Shown here: piece by piece, positions 44,401 to 55,779 of the stretch | Layout of the letters: the number at the start of each line of letters is the position of its first letter | Numbering within the stretch: position 1 is the first letter of the stretch | Assembly (NCBI RefSeq): GCF_008728515.1 | Contig: NW_022166823.1 | Span: forward strand, 62,001 to 126,000 | From: Papio anubis | Lineage: Eukaryota > Chordata > Mammalia > Primates > Cercopithecidae | Length of the DNA: 64,000 nt | Direction: 5' to 3' | Notes under the pieces: generated by a model | Database searches by the model: none | Seen by the model: the letters and a program-made list of their open reading frames with translations, nothing else | What the model was told of the DNA's origin: nothing | Position numbers and translations under genes: made by a program

Positions 44401-47271
44401 GAGCACCTATCCTCACCTACTAAGAGCAGGTTTCTGAAGTTCTCCAGCATCACATCTCGGTACAGTTTCCTCTGGACAGAGTCCAGCAGCCCCAGCTCCT
44501 CCTCGGTGAAGACCACAGCAACATCCTTGAATGTCACCATCTCCTACCATACCAAACACACACATACTAAGTTTACAGAAGAAGGGCAGTGCTGAGAAGG
44601 TGTAAAGGATGGGAAGCTGTTCTGGAGTCTGGGCAACTTGAATCAAATTTGCAGTTCTCTTCTGTTTGCCTTCTTTAATGCTAATACCACTCACCAAAAG
44701 GGCTGCAAGAAAAGAAATCCTTACACTTTAAAATTACTTCCTTTGGTTAGCACTTATAAGTAAGCCTCTGGAACTCTGTTGCACCCTAGGTTACCAATAT
44801 TTTAAATTGTATTAATAATGTCATTTGCTCCACAAAAGCTTTCGTTCTAACAGTGACTGATGCTACCTGTTTCTCCTCATTTACACACACACATCACTTA
44901 TTTAATTTGCCAGATTTACAGGGTATCAGTCATCCTTACCGCTCAAATATCTAGCTCATCCTCTGTGCTCATCTGGAGACTGTTGCAGTGATGGGCACAG
45001 CTCTGGAGCCTGACTGCCTGTGTCTGGATCTGGGCGCTCTGCCCAATGCTAGCTCTATGATCTTGGACAAGTTTCCTTCCTTCTCATTTGTATGGTGAAA
45101 CTTATCCCATAAAGTCCTAGTAATAAAATGAATGACCACATGTAAAGCATTGAAAAGCAGTGCCTGGCACACAGTAAGTACCCAACAAATGTTAGCTACA
45201 TTATTAATATTTTCATCGTATCTTCTATCCCATTTCTGGGCTGCAAAGTAATTCAGAAAACTAATGGTCTAGAATATAATGATTTGATCCAACTAAAGCA
45301 TACTTAGTTTGAGGTTACCTATACGAACAATGTTGCAAAAACAACCTTTTGCATTGATGTTAGCCTCTGGAATTCTGTTGATTATCTCCTCAAAATAAAT
45401 AGCAAAAAGTAAAAATGGCAATGCTGAAGAATAATGACCTTTAAAGTTCTGAAATCATAATGGCAGGTGTTTTCCCAAGACAGATTTTTGCCTTCCATCT
45501 TAGCCTTCTTCCAAGAAAGTATAAATCCTAGTCAACACTGGATATGAAAGCTTTTAAAAAAAACCTTTCATAATCTCACAAGTAAATGTGGGAAGTAAAA
45601 ACCAGTTATTAAAAAAATTCTCACAAACTTATTAGTAATAAAGTTCATTCTCTTTGCACACATTTGCTGTTCATCTCTATTTCTTGTTTTGTAATAATAA
45701 TTCATTTGGGGGACAATGAGGTCTTTTCTTCCATGGACATTGTAAATATTTTTCATTCCACTTTGCTGTCTTGCAACTTTTTGCTGTAGGATAATTTTAA
45801 ATTTTTAAATGAACAACTGTTCATTCCCATATTTCTTCTGGCTGCAGTTCTGAGCACAACAACTTCAGCTCTAAATGCAGAACTCTGCTTTGGTTTGATT
45901 TGCTTTGCTTTTTTGTCAGTCTTTCCACCCCAGTGATATGCCTGAAACTCTTGACCCAGAAGGCAAAGGCTTTAGAGTTGGCCAGATGCTTATCTTCCTG
46001 TATGAACATGAACCTCTTATCTTCAAGGTAACAGTGCAAATGACTCTACGGTCCCCCTCTAACAGTCATCTGGGGCCATGAATAGTGTGACAGATGCAAA
46101 GTGCCTATACATCCTATGGTATGACTAAAAACTTTAAGAGCCTGTATTGCTCTAATAAAATTAATAATGAAACACACACAGACATACAAACATATATAAA
46201 CACATAGCTACAGGTACTAAGAAGAATCCAGCTCTTCTTGTCCAAAAACATCTATTTTTTCCCCCAACTTTAGCTTCAATATAATCTTGTTAGACAAAAC
46301 CATATTTTGTGTATTCCACCTGAGACATCACTTTGGAGAAAATATTTTTAGTTTGGAGTCCCTAGAACATTATGGACAAATAATATCAAAATTCTCTCAG
46401 ATTGCTTTTTGAGTCAAGATTATTTGTAGGAAAACTGATAACTGCAATGTAAAACTGCAAGAATCCTCAGGAACTTAAAAGCTTGTGAGTTGGAAATAAT
46501 TTAAAGAAAAGAGCCGGGCACGGTGGCTTAAGTCTGTAATCCCAGCACTTTGGGAGGCCGAGGTGTATGGATCACAAGGTCAGGAGTTCAAGACCAGCCT
46601 GACCAAGACAGTGAAACCCCGTCTCTACTAAAAATACAAAAAATTAGCTGGGTGTAGTGGCAGGCGCCTGTAATCCCAGCTACTTGGGAGGCTGAGGCAG
46701 GGAACTGCTTGAATCCAGGAGATGGAGGTTGCAGTGAGCCAAGATCACGCTACTGCATTCCAGCCTGGACCACAGAGCGAGACTCCATCTCAACTGAAGA
46801 AAAAAAAAAAAAAAAAGAAAGAAAAAGAAAAAGAAAAGGGGGGGAGAGGGATAACAACAGTTTACTTCAATAATATTAGATGATAAAAATTAACTGCTAT
46901 TATTTTATGCAGATAAAAAGCCTAATTCAAAATTGTTATATATTACTGCAAGACTAGTTATATTTAAAAAAATGACCACGGACAAAAACAGATTTGTAAG
47001 CAGGGTAATAAGGTGTAGGATTTTAAAATTTCTATTCTTTTTTTGTACTATTATTTATGAAATAAATAATAAAACCCATTTACAACTAAAAGGAAATTTT
47101 AGAAAAGGACAAAAGCAAAAGCAAGAGCCTGATACATAAATGACACTAAATGCCTGTTGTCATTCTTTACCCTTGGCAAAGAAGGGGGAAAAAGATGTGT
47201 CCACTCACTGCAAAATGAGGTCACATGTAAAATAGCGGAAATGAAAACCAGCTCACCTGGAATTTGGTCAT
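31704..47271 (-). CDS. ZNF112: ZNF112 (ZFP112), KRAB C2H2 zinc-finger protein, complete
   Basis: Predicted nuclear DNA-binding repressor. The coding sequence joins 47271-47257, 44543-44417, 40924-40829 and 34207-31704, which is 2742 bases: 913 codons and a stop, the length I recall for ZNF112. Order: MTKFQ, KRAB-A (6-48), KRAB-B (48-79), a linker with CRCQQISMKN and similar ZNF112-specific stretches, a run of decayed finger units (about 258-522), 13 intact C2H2 fingers (525-883) and a degenerate tail ending EDSVLF. Predicted DNA-contact residues at helix positions -1,2,3,6 for fingers 1-13 are HSVV, RSYA, RSYG, RSHG, WFNI, KSTA, QSYS, QAYG, QSRA, ESRA, GSSA, QSNA and WSGI. KRAB-A has EEEL instead of EEW. 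No frameshift or premature stop was found. Confidence 0.93.
31797..32873 (-). repeat. ZNF112: 84-base tandem zinc-finger coding repeat (13 units)
   Basis: Thirteen consecutive 28-codon units, each with the C-X2-C-X12-H-X3-H pattern. Spacing is exact: the first tyrosine codon starts at 32873 and the last at 31865, which is 12 x 84 bases. Units 2-4 are nearly identical at protein level (RSS/RNS helix variants). Confidence 0.95.
34370..34615. mobile_element. Non-autonomous DNA transposon relic with inverted repeats
   Basis: Starts ACAGGTTGAGTATTCTCAAT and ends GAATATTCAACCTAC, near-inverted ends. Internal AAATCTGAAATGCTCCAAAA is repeated in inverted form as ACATTTCAGATTTCTGATTA. This fits a pogo/Tigger-type MER element; the exact name is uncertain. 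Confidence 0.6.
34726..35020 (+). mobile_element. Alu
   Basis: Full-length sense Alu in ZNF112 intron 4. Confidence 0.93.
35021..36245. other. ZNF112 intron 4 DNA with L2 3' end
   Basis: Mostly unrecognised. About 35840-35970 is a sense L2 3' end (AATGTATTGTCCATGAAAAC to GCTCAATAAACATTGATGAA). Confidence 0.55.
36246..36415 (+). mobile_element. Alu right-arm fragment
   Basis: Only the right-arm type sequence is present, from a GCCAGGCATGGTAGTGC start to CTCTCAAAAAAACC. Old and diverged. Confidence 0.8.
36416..37675. other. ZNF112 intron 4, no recognised feature
   Basis: AT-rich sequence; I see no gene or nameable repeat. Confidence 0.5.
37676..38052 (+). mobile_element. MaLR LTR (MST/THE1-type), 5' LTR
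   Basis: Begins TGATATGGTTTTGCTCTGCA and carries TTATAAATTACCCAGTCTCA near the 3' end, hallmarks of MST/THE1 LTRs. It directly precedes matching internal sequence. Confidence 0.88.
38053..39550 (+). mobile_element. MaLR internal region, no 3' LTR
   Basis: Continuous similarity to the MST/THE1 internal region, from the leader after the LTR through to TACCCCCATTGTATCTTGGA near 39505. It holds a 105-codon remnant frame (38466-38783) and others broken by stops. The 3' LTR expected downstream is missing, so the copy is truncated. An old, inactive retrovirus-like relic in ZNF112 intron 4. Confidence 0.85.
39551..40828. other. ZNF112 intron 4 near exon 4
   Basis: Mostly unrecognised. About 40715-40790 (TGGGGAACCACAGGAAAG to AGAGAAGTGATGTGTTCTGA) resembles 13645-13690 next to ZNF235 exon 4, an old repeat shared by the two duplicates. 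Confidence 0.45.
40829..40924 (-). CDS. ZNF112: ZNF112 exon 4, KRAB-B box
   Basis: A 96-base exon between acceptor TTTACAG and donor GTAAGA. It encodes HQPFKPDLISQLEREEKLLM followed by VETETPKDGCS, with the first and last codons split. It is paralogous to ZNF235 exon 4 and keeps the same length and phase. The internal alternative donor of ZNF235 is absent here. Confidence 0.9.
41080..41369 (-). mobile_element. Alu (J-type)
   Basis: Old antisense Alu ending TGTGCCCGGCC in ZNF112 intron 3. Confidence 0.9.
41416..41449 (+). repeat. (TA)n microsatellite
   Basis: About 16 uninterrupted TA units followed by TG. Likely polymorphic. Confidence 0.95.
41480..41805 (-). mobile_element. Old L1 3' fragment
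   Basis: Antisense L1 features such as AAATGGGTTGCTGGGGAAGG and TTGTACCAATTTGCATTCTT. Confidence 0.55.
41815..41870. repeat. Compound TG/TA/CA microsatellite
   Basis: TGTGTGTATAT, then GTATATATACACATACACACACAC, an alternating purine-pyrimidine tract. Confidence 0.9.
41871..42772. other. ZNF112 intron 3, no recognised feature
   Basis: No gene; no repeat I can name. Confidence 0.45.
42773..43067 (+). mobile_element. Alu (S-type)
   Basis: Full-length sense Alu starting GGCCGGGCGCGGTGGCTCAT. Confidence 0.93.
43195..43810 (+). mobile_element. ERVL-like LTR (probable)
   Basis: Ends with GAGTTCTGTGAGTCCTTCTA, GCGAATTATTGAGCCTGAG and then TTGGTATCAGAGG, resembling an ERVL LTR end plus primer-binding region. 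No internal coding sequence follows. Confidence 0.5.
44417..44543 (-). CDS. ZNF112: ZNF112 exon 3, KRAB-A box
   Basis: A 127-base KRAB-A exon encoding VTFKDVAVVFTEEELGLL followed by DSVQRKLYRDVMLENFRN, between acceptor GGTAG and donor GTGAGG. The DV and MLE corepressor-contact motifs are intact and the EEW tryptophan is replaced by leucine. The last codon is split so that it reads alanine with exon 4 (ZNF235 reads glycine). Confidence 0.92.
44980..45210 (+). mobile_element. MIR element in ZNF112 intron 2
   Basis: MIR with CTCTGGAGCCTGACTGCCTG and GCCTGGCACACAGTAAGTAC, about 440 bases upstream of the KRAB-A exon in transcript sense. Positional equivalent of 15430-15690. Confidence 0.88.
45211..46511. 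other. ZNF112 intron 2, ancestral sequence
   Basis: No named repeat. Partly alignable with ZNF235 intron 2 (for example the CTGCAGTTCTGA and CCTGAAACTCTTG stretches). Confidence 0.5.
46512..46838 (+). mobile_element. Alu
   Basis: Full-length sense Alu with a long GAAA-rich tail. Confidence 0.93.
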
Positions 47272-47305
47272 TTTTCTCTTTCTTGTTCTAGAGAAAGGCA
47301 GAGAC
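47257..47305 (-). CDS. ZNF112: ZNF112 exon 2 with start codon
   Basis: Acceptor TTCTCAG, 34 bases of 5' untranslated sequence without upstream ATG, ATG at 47271-47269 and MTKFQ to donor GTGAGC. The start context has A at -3. The frame joins directly to KRAB-A. Confidence 0.88.
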
Positions 47306-47609
47306 CTGAGAAGGGAGAACAGGGTAATACGAAAGAAGCCACGATTAAAAGGGAAATGTATCTTTGTGCAAATTAGAAAAAGGTGTCCCGTCCCCCAGCA
47401 GATGTGGCCACACACCTGCGTTAAGGAGCAGGTAGCATGGGCTGGATTCCAGCTACCACGTGGCCCTCCTGGCAGGGTGCCCTCATGCATGGAGCAACCT
47501 GCACAGCTGTACCCAGTAGCCTCACATGCCTTACAGCTCCCAGCATGCTCATTCTGATCCTGGGAGAGGTGGGAAAGGAGAGGCAGTGGCATGTCACGTA
47601 CCGGTTAAA

Positions 47610-47765
47610 AGTGGACTCTGGGAACAAAATGTCTATGTTGAAAACCCGGTGCTACTCTATACTTTCTGAGTAACCATGGTTAAATTCATGAACCTTTCTA
47701 ATGTTTCAGTTCTGTCATCTGCAAAATCCAGACCATACAGTGCCAACAATATATGATTGTTATTA
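47610..47765 (+). mobile_element. MIR element upstream of ZNF112 exon 2
   Basis: Diverged MIR (GAGTAACCATGGTTAAATTC, GTTCTGTCATCTGCAAAATC) about 305 bases upstream of exon 2 in transcript sense. Positional equivalent of 18680-18845. Confidence 0.65.
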
Positions 47766-48589
47766 GGATTATCTGTGTGTACAGAGGAAACCCATTATAA
47801 CTACACCAGGGATCTCTATTTCCTTGCAACTACAGAGATGCAGATAGTATTCTGTATCACAAAATTGCCCTGGGAAATGTATTTTGTAAGACATCTGGAC
47901 AGCAGAGATTACTGCTCTGTCCCGGGAAAGTCACCCCTAACTTCTGGAATGTCTGTAGCTCTGGCTTCTTACTTTTATTTGTTGCCACGGTATATACTAT
48001 ATACATCGAGACCACCCTTATGAAAAATACAGTGGCTAGTAAATACTCCTCCTGAGCTCAGGGGAAGTTCAGTGGTACATCCCTTTTCCCACAGGGTACA
48101 ACAAAAGACTAATGAAACCTGTGAGACTACTACGTTTCTTAAACAACAATGTGATCCTCTGTCTAGCTATGACAAAATCTCATTGGTGATGAGAACATCT
48201 AGCCTTCAGCAGTAAAAGAGCTGAGGTTTCTTTCACTTATCCAGTATTTATGGATCACCTTCTAAAAGGGATATAGTGCCCAGATAGATGCCAGGGTAGA
48301 GGGTGCATGGAGTCCTTTGAGAGAGCATGGAAGGGCCCTCAAACCCATACATGATGAGGGAGGATGGATGAGGATGGAGAAAATGAGGGCTATCTTAGTG
48401 TTGGAAGCTGACTGACCTATATTTGCCGCTCAAAGAGAAAGGAGTCATCAGACTATTGAAACAGAATGAGAGTTAGTGGGTATCTAGGGCAAGAGAGGAG
48501 GCAGAAAATGTGGTGAGAAGACCAACGCATATGCTTTAGAGGAACTAACTCCCTCAGTTAATCCCACAACCACCCAAGAAGTTGGGACA
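47766..48589. other. ZNF112 intron 1, ancestral part
   Basis: No gene recognised. About 48235-48310 is weakly L2-like. Confidence 0.4.
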
Positions 48590-48715
48590 ATTTGTAACTC
48601 CTTTTACAGTTGAGAATACTGAGGCATCAATATTTTAAGCGGCTTTGCCATTTTAGCTAGCAGAACAGCCAGGACTATTAGCCCAGGGTCTGTGTTCTCA
48701 ATTACTAGGACAGTG
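48590..48715 (-). mobile_element. MIR element
   Basis: Antisense MIR with TTTACAGTTGAGAATACTGA and AGCAGAACAGCCAGGACTAT. Confidence 0.6.
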
Positions 48716-49264
48716 GCTCTTAAGCTGCCAGCTAACCAGTATCAATGGGGAGGTTTAAAAAAGAATACCAACGCCCAGACCCAAGTCCAGGATCCATAAA
48801 TGAGGATCTGTGGAAGAAGAGTTTTTATGAAATTCCCCAGATGACTACAGTGTGCAGAGAGGATTGCAAACCACAGACCGGGACATAAATAGAGGCAGTC
48901 TGCAGGATAAGTCCATGCAATTAACCACTAGGCCATTTGGCCTCTCAAGAAAATTGTCAGAGAACATTCAAGCCAGGAACAGAGAAGGGCCTGGGAGCCA
49001 GACCTCTTGATTCCCAGATCCCCATTTCTCTCTTTTAAAAGATACTCTTGGAGCTGTCGCTAAGAGGAAGGAGCAGTAACATGCACTGTAGATGTCTGCA
49101 GGCATGCACTCTGTGTGAAGATAGCCTTCCAGTTTAGACCTCTCTGATCACCTTTATCAAGCACGGGGTCACTAATCAGCCAAGGGACTTTGAGAATTCA
49201 AAAGAAAAGGGAATTCTTGTTAAATATGAAGTCACACAGTGGCCATCCTATAGACTATTGTTGC

Positions 49265-49510
49265 TTCTTCATGTTTGATAGAATTAAAGCCTGATTATGT
49301 TGCTTTCTTGGTTAAAACATTTGCATAGCTGCCTTTGGGATAAAGTCTAGATTCTTAGCAAGCCACACAGGAATCTTTCATGTCTGTCTGCTCATGTTCT
49401 CTGCAAATCTTCTCTCCCCTTTGATCTCCAGCCGTGTAAATCACTTGATCTCATAAAAACGTCTCCAGGCCCTTGCATGTGCCATACCTCCTGTACTCCT
49501 CTTTTCACTT
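49265..49510 (+). mobile_element. L2 fragment
   Basis: L2 3' coding and end region: TGCCTTTGGGATAAAGTCTA, and CCAGGCCCTTGCATGTGCCA. Confidence 0.75.
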
Positions 49511-49512
49511 AG

Positions 49513-49690
49513 AGCCGGGGTTGGAAAGCTTTCGTAAAATGGACAGATAGTGAGTATTTCAGGCTTTGTGGGTCACATGCTGTCTCTGCGCAATATTGTT
49601 CTTTCTTTTTACAACCCTTCAAATGTAAAAACCATTCTTAGCTGAAGAGGAGACACACAAAAACAAGCCACAGGCAATTTGCCCACCTGC
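49513..49690 (+). mobile_element. MER5-type hAT non-autonomous element
   Basis: Starts GAGCCGGGGTTGGAAAGCTT and contains TTTCAGGCTTTGTGGGTCAC, characteristic of MER5/Charlie elements. Confidence 0.75.
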
Positions 49691-49809
49691 ATCACAGATC
49701 CCCTTAGCTTTTAACACTGAGCTTGTATGTGCTCTGCTCTATGATACCTTTAAGAAGGTTTTGCTGCAGGATTATTAGCTCCTAAAGCCCATTTCGCCAG
49801 CCTAATGAA

Positions 49810-50030
49810 AGCAGAATGCTTTGGCCAAGAGCCCAGGCTACAGAATCAAGCTGCCAAGCTTTAATCCTGACTCCACCACTTACTGGCAGCATAAACTGAC
49901 ACACATTAATTAACCTCTCAATGCCTCTGTTCTTCATCTGTAAAATGAAGATAAAAGTTGGGTTGTTATGTGAGATAAATGAGTTCAATACATCATAATA
50001 CATCATACTATTCATCATACATCATAATAT
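49810..50030 (+). mobile_element. MIR element
   Basis: CTACAGAATCAAGCTGCCAA, CCACTTACTGGCAGC and CATCTGTAAAATGAAGATAA are MIR landmarks. Confidence 0.8.
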
Positions 50031-50439
50031 TAGAAAGTCAGTGTGAGTGGTAATAAAATCTGATCAACGTTAGCCGTTGTTACTACCATCCTCATTGTTA
50101 TCACTATGAAATAAATCATTTGGTGGGTGGCTTCAGCATCCCACCAAAACTGATCAGAGATAAGGGACAGAGAATATTCACATCTTTTATTTCTCCTACA
50201 TCTATTTTCAGAAAATTTGAATACACTCTCACTGAGTTGAAGGTCCCTATTCCTGCTGCCTGCTGGAAAGCTGCACCAACCACAGACAGGTACCAAATAA
50301 TTCCTCTCTGCCAATCCCTATGTTTGGTTATAAGCAAATGGAGAATTTGACACAGTTCCCACTACACAGAAATCTGTAGCCAAATGGGAAAGACAGATCA
50401 GAAATAAGCAGCAGAAGCATCGGCGAGCTCAAAGACAGG

Positions 50440-52130
50440 TCAGCAGAAACAATCAAACCTGAAGCACATGAAAACAGTGTGCATTCTGTTAGTGATAGAG
50501 TGCTCTACAAATGTCAATGAGGTCAAGATGTTGATAGCATTATTCAGGTCTTTTGAATCCTTCCTGGTTTTCAGTCTTCTTGTTCCGATTATTGGTAAAA
50601 GAGTGTTGAGATTTCTACATAGAACTGTGGGTTTCTCTATTGTTTCTTTTAATTCTGTCAGTTTTTCTTCATGTAACTGTTGTTTTGGGGGTACACATTT
50701 AGGATTGTTACGTCTACTTGGGGAACTGACCCTTGGCATAGTGTCCCTCGGCATCCCTGCCCGTGGTCTGAAGTCTTTGATATTAATATAGCCACTCCGT
50801 AGTATAGCTCCTTTTCTCTTTTTAACTTTCAAACTAATTATGCCCTTGTATTTAAATGGAGTTCTTTCAGACCGCATATACTTGGTTCTTGCTTTTTATC
50901 CAATCTTACAATCTCTTTTAATTGATGTATTCAGGCCATTAGCATTTCCTATAATTACTGATATAGCTGGATTTCTGTATACCATTATCTTTTTTCCTGT
51001 TTGTCTTCCCTGATTTTGTCCCTCTATTACTCCTTTTTCTGCCTTCTTTTGGGTATTTGATTTTTTGTTTGTTTGTTTTGTTTTTATTTACTATTCCATT
51101 CATTTTATCTATTAGCTTTTGGCTACATGTCCTTTTTTTTTTTTTTTCCAGTGGTTGCTCCAGGGTTGTAATATACATATCTAATCTTTCACAGTGTATT
51201 TAGCATTACTGTTTTACTACTTTTTGTAAAATACAGATGCCTTACCAACAAATAGTTCCCTTTACCTCCCCACTTTGTTTCATTTGTATATACTACTCTA
51301 TATAACATAAACCTCTAGTCAAGAAAGTTATAATTTCTATTTAAAGTCATGCATATTTTAAAGAGTAGAAAAACTATTTTATATTTGCCAAAAAACTTAG
51401 TATTTCTGGTGCTGTTTCATCATTTCTGAAGTTCCTAGTTTCCATTTAGCATCATTTCTATTCAGCCTAAAGAACTTCCTTTAGTGCTCCTTTTAGCACA
51501 GGTGTGGCATTTTTTCCCTTCATTCCTGAAGGACATTTTCCTTGGATATAGAATTTTGTACCGACAACTCCTTTAAGAATCTTAAAGATGATGTTCCAAA
51601 GTTTTCTGGCCTCCATGGCTTCCCATGAGAAATCTACATATATCTGAATCATTGTTCTACCAGATATATAATGTGTCATTTTCTCTAGCTATATTCAAGA
51701 ATTTTTGTTTATTTTTAATTTTCAGAAGTTTGATTATGATGTATCCAGAAGTGATTTTCTCTGAGTTTATCGTATTTGGTATTCAATGAGTTTCTGGAAT
51801 CTGTAAATTTATGTCTCTCACCAAATCTGGGCAATTTTCAGCTAGTACTTCCAAATAAACATTTCTCTCCTCCCCTCCTGAGACTCCAAAGACAGGAGTA
51901 TTCGACTTCTGATATCGTCCCACAGGTTCCAAAGGCTCTGCTCGTTTTTTTTTTTTTCAATGTTTTTTTCTCTCTGTTGCTTAAATAGCATTTTTATACT
52001 AATCTGTCTTCAAGTTCACTGATTCTTTCTTCTGTCATCTCCAGTCTGCTACTGAGCCCATTGAATAATTTTTTTTTACCTCAGATGTTATCTTTTTCAT
52101 AAAACAAATCTTAATTTCCTAAGAATTCAA
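50440..52130 (-). mobile_element. Old L1 5' fragment
   Basis: Antisense L1 sequence (TTTCTGGCCTCCATGGCTTC, CACTGATTCTTTCTTCTGTC). Related to 25690-28560. All frames are broken. Confidence 0.65.
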
Positions 52131-52139
52131 ATCAGACAA

Positions 52140-52511
52140 AGTGTTTTCTCTAACTATAATAGATTTAAAGTAGAAATGAACAAGAAAAGGATATCTGGAC
52201 AATCTCCAAATGTTTGGAAATTAAGCAGCATACTTCTAAGCAACCAATGAAATTAGTTACAAAAGATATTAGATGCAGTGAAGTGGAAATACTTTTTAGA
52301 AAATAAATTAGAGCATATTTTAAATGGAATCAAGACTGAAATGCAACATATCAAAATGTAAGAGATACAGCTAAAGCAGGTATTATAAAGAAATGTGTAG
52401 CAATGATGCATATATTAGAAAAGAGGTCTTAAAGGCAAACAGAAAAAAGAATATAATAAACCTAAGACAGAAATCAATGACATTGAAAACACAAAAACAC
52501 TAGACAAAATC
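52140..52511 (+). mobile_element. L1 (ORF2), part upstream of hAT insertion
   Basis: Sense L1 ORF2 sequence, interrupted by the hAT element and continued at 55780. The junction CAAAATCAA matches the L1 order when both halves are joined. Confidence 0.7.
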
Positions 52512-55500
52512 AAGCCTAGCAAAATACGGCTGGGCCAAATCCAGCCCACTGCTTGTTTTTGTACAGGATGTAAGCTAAGAATTTTACTTTTTAACGGTTG
52601 AAAAAAAATCCTAAAAAGATTATTTTGTGATGTGACAATTACATGAAACTCAAATTTCAGTGTCCATAAAGTTTTACTGTAACACAGTCATGCTCATTTG
52701 TTTATGTACAGCCTATGACTGCTTTTGCATTACAGCAGCAGGGCTATGTAGTTATAACAGAGACCATAGGTGGCACTCTCATTTCTTCATATTGTTGCTA
52801 AGCATAATTTAAACCACAGTGACTCAGCATTAGGTTAACTCAATTGGGTTAAATGCCATTAATTGAACAGCATTTCAAGTACCATATGTATTGCTGTACC
52901 ACTACACTTTAATTTCTGTATTACTAGTACACGCTTATCAAGCCAAACAAGAAAAAAAAAAAAAAAAAAAAAACCAGAAAAACATACTTTGTTACACTTT
53001 GAAGGCACAATGGAGGTGAAATATTTTGTTAATGAATTAGATGACAAAGCTTATCATGCTTATTGTGCTTCCTATGCAGTGACAACATATCTATGCTAAA
53101 ATAATCAGACATATGTCAACACTGTCACACTAAGCACTCATCACAATAGTCTCAATTCACAATAAATGGTCAGAAAAAGTAGAAAATTTTAAATAAAATG
53201 TCTCATCAGAGCAGAATTTTTTCACACACAAAAAAAATGAAAATGAGGTAGCAACTACAGTACATTTCGATATTCAGATATTCAGTTTCTTTTCTTTTTT
53301 CCTGTTTTAATTAACCACAATCCCAAACTATGTAAGATATTTTCTAATGAGCGAGTACAGAAAATGGTATCAAAAGTGCAACACGTTTAAGGCAGATTTG
53401 AAAGCCTTTCCATTTCTAATGCAGATCTGCTCAATATGTTTCACATGTAAGTAAACCAGTGGCTTTTATTTGCATTTTAATTGCTAGCACTGGCCATTTT
53501 AAAAGACAAACTATTTTTGGATAAAACCAATTTTTCAGACACTAAAATAAATTACACTGAAGCATGCAACCTTTTGAAATCTATTTTTTCATTGTCAATA
53601 TAGCGCATCCCATTATTTCAGATCTTAAACATAATTAAATGTCAGAAAATGTCAGTGAGTTATCTTTCAGTAATGATTTGCTAATTATTCCACTTGGGCA
53701 CTTTAAAAATCTTTAGATACTACAGTCTTTTGCTTCAAGATCTTCAAGTTTGGTAAGTTTAATCGATATTCAGCTTCTATTTCTGCCCCAAGCAAGGAAA
53801 GTAATTTACCAGTGATGAGTTAATTAAATCATGTTTGATTGTAGAAGGAAAAAAAATGTGTCCAGATAAAATAAATTTGTTTACAATTATTAGACTTTGG
53901 GCAAGACCAACTGCTCTAAGAGTTGAGGACAATGGGAACAACATTATGGACCATTAAAATACAAGGGAAATGATTCTGATAAATTTTATTTGGCTCTTGA
54001 TGATTTCACAGATGTTACTAATGTTGCTCAGATGTTGTGTATTTAAGGAATCAATGCCAAGTTTGAGGGGTTGAATAATTAGCCTCTAGGAACAGTCTAT
54101 ATGGAACAACCACAGGTGAAAATATTACCGAAGAAGGTGCAAATATTAATTCAGTAAACCTGAGGCAGTTTTAAATGATGTGTTAAAATTGATAGTGGTA
54201 AAAGATATGTTGGAGCAGAAAGAGGCAGAGGTTGGATTTATAAAAACGTGTATTTAAAGCCTATGGTTACTCATTGTATTATTCATCAGCAGGTACTCTG
54301 CAGAGAATATTTTAATCTATCATGTGCTATTGAACCAATAATGGCAACAGTGAACTTCATTCAAACTCAAAGATTTAACCATCATCAGTTTCATGAATTT
54401 CATGAGAAGTAGAAAAATCCTGACTTGCCCTACCACATGAGAGTTCAATGTCTGAGCAGCAATAAAGTTTTATTGTGATTTTTTTTAAATCTCAAGGCTG
54501 AGACTGAAATATTTCTGAGTAAGAACTTCCCTCAAGCGTGAGTGACATTGGAAATTAGCTTTAGCTGCAGACTTGATAATGTTTCTTAATGAATTCAATC
54601 TAAAATTAGAAGGCAAAACAGTACTTATTTGTGAAGCATACAGTGTAGGAGAATTATTTCAAAGACAATTAATGTCTGAATCACAGGTAATGCTAAGCTA
54701 CTTTACAAATTTCCAGTGCTGTCAAAAGTTGTTATCTCAATTCTCACATAAATTTGTAGCATATATATTATCTGAGCCCAAACTTCAGAATTGTAACAGT
54801 GTTTTCAGACCTTGATGCAAGTGCAAAGGACCTTTCCACATTTCAAAGTCCATTTCACTGCACACTGCATAATTCTCCCAACCTTCCACTGGAAGTGATT
54901 ATTCTGAAATGTAGTGACAAACTAAAAGGTAAATATCAAGAGTCTACAAGAATTCTTTAAATGTCTTCTGTATTAGTTTCTATTGCTGCTATAATAAATT
55001 ACCACAAACTTGGTGACTTAAAATAATGCAATTTATTCTTTATTAGTTATGGAGATCAGAAGTCTAAAATCAGTTTCCTTGGGTTAAAGTCAAGGTGTCA
55101 GCAGGACTGGTTGCTTCTCACCGGAATCCATTTCCTTGCCTTTTCTAATTTCTAGAGGCTGCTGGAATTCCTCGGCTTATGGCTGCAGCACTCCAATTTC
55201 TGCTTCTGTTAATCATGTCACTTTCTTCTAACTGTGATCCTTCTGCTTTTCTCTTATAAGAATCCTTGTAATTACACTGGGCCCAACCAGATAATCCAGG
55301 ATAAACTACACATCTTAAAATCCATAAGTTTAATCACACCAGTAAATCTCTCATACCATGTGAAGTAACATTCACAAGCTCTGGAAATTAGGATATGAAT
55401 ATATTTAGGGAGTCATTATTCAGTTTACCACATCTTTCAACTCATTAATATTCACAATTGAAATCATTTGCTTGTGGATTAGTATCAGTACTTGGTAGGA

Positions 55501-55779
55501 CCTATTTGTTTAAAAAAGTTCTTTTCAAAGATAAAATACATAAAATCTCATTACAAATCAGCATTAACAGATGAACATTTACAGTCAATTTTGATGACAG
55601 GGAATAGCAGCCTTGAACTTCAATTAAGTTGTACTCAATCATTATATCTTAAATTTTGTCAATTAAAGTTTCCTCTCATTATATAAATACCTAAATAATA
55701 GTACTGATAGTTCTAGTTAACTGGAAAAACGGAAATATTTACAGTCTGGGCCTCAAAAAACAGGTTTGCCGGCTCCTGG
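52512..55779 (+). mobile_element. hAT (Charlie-type) DNA transposon, near full length
   Basis: Both ends are recognisable: AATACGGCTGGGCCAAATCC near the left and GTTTGCCGGCTCCTGG at the right. An 8-base target duplication, ACAAAATC (52504-52511) and ACAAAATT (55780-55787), fits hAT integration. Broken plus-strand frames carry transposase-like pieces: FEGTMEVKYFVNELDDKAYH near 53000 (zinc-finger-BED region) and LIMFLNEFNLKLEGKTVLIC near 54575, as in domesticated ZBED5/GTF2IRD2-type hAT proteins. It is dead, with an MLT1 LTR inserted. Confidence 0.8.
54969..55432 (-). mobile_element. MLT1-type MaLR solo LTR
   Basis: TGTATTAGTTTCTATTGCTG to TTACCACA is the complement of an MLT1 LTR. Flanks TCTTC (54964-54968) and TCTTT (55433-55437) look like the 5-base duplication. 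Inserted in the hAT element. Confidence 0.8.

Noticed and set aside
52863..53099. 78-codon frame with a polylysine run
   Set aside because: It is part of the decayed hAT transposase with an internal A-run.
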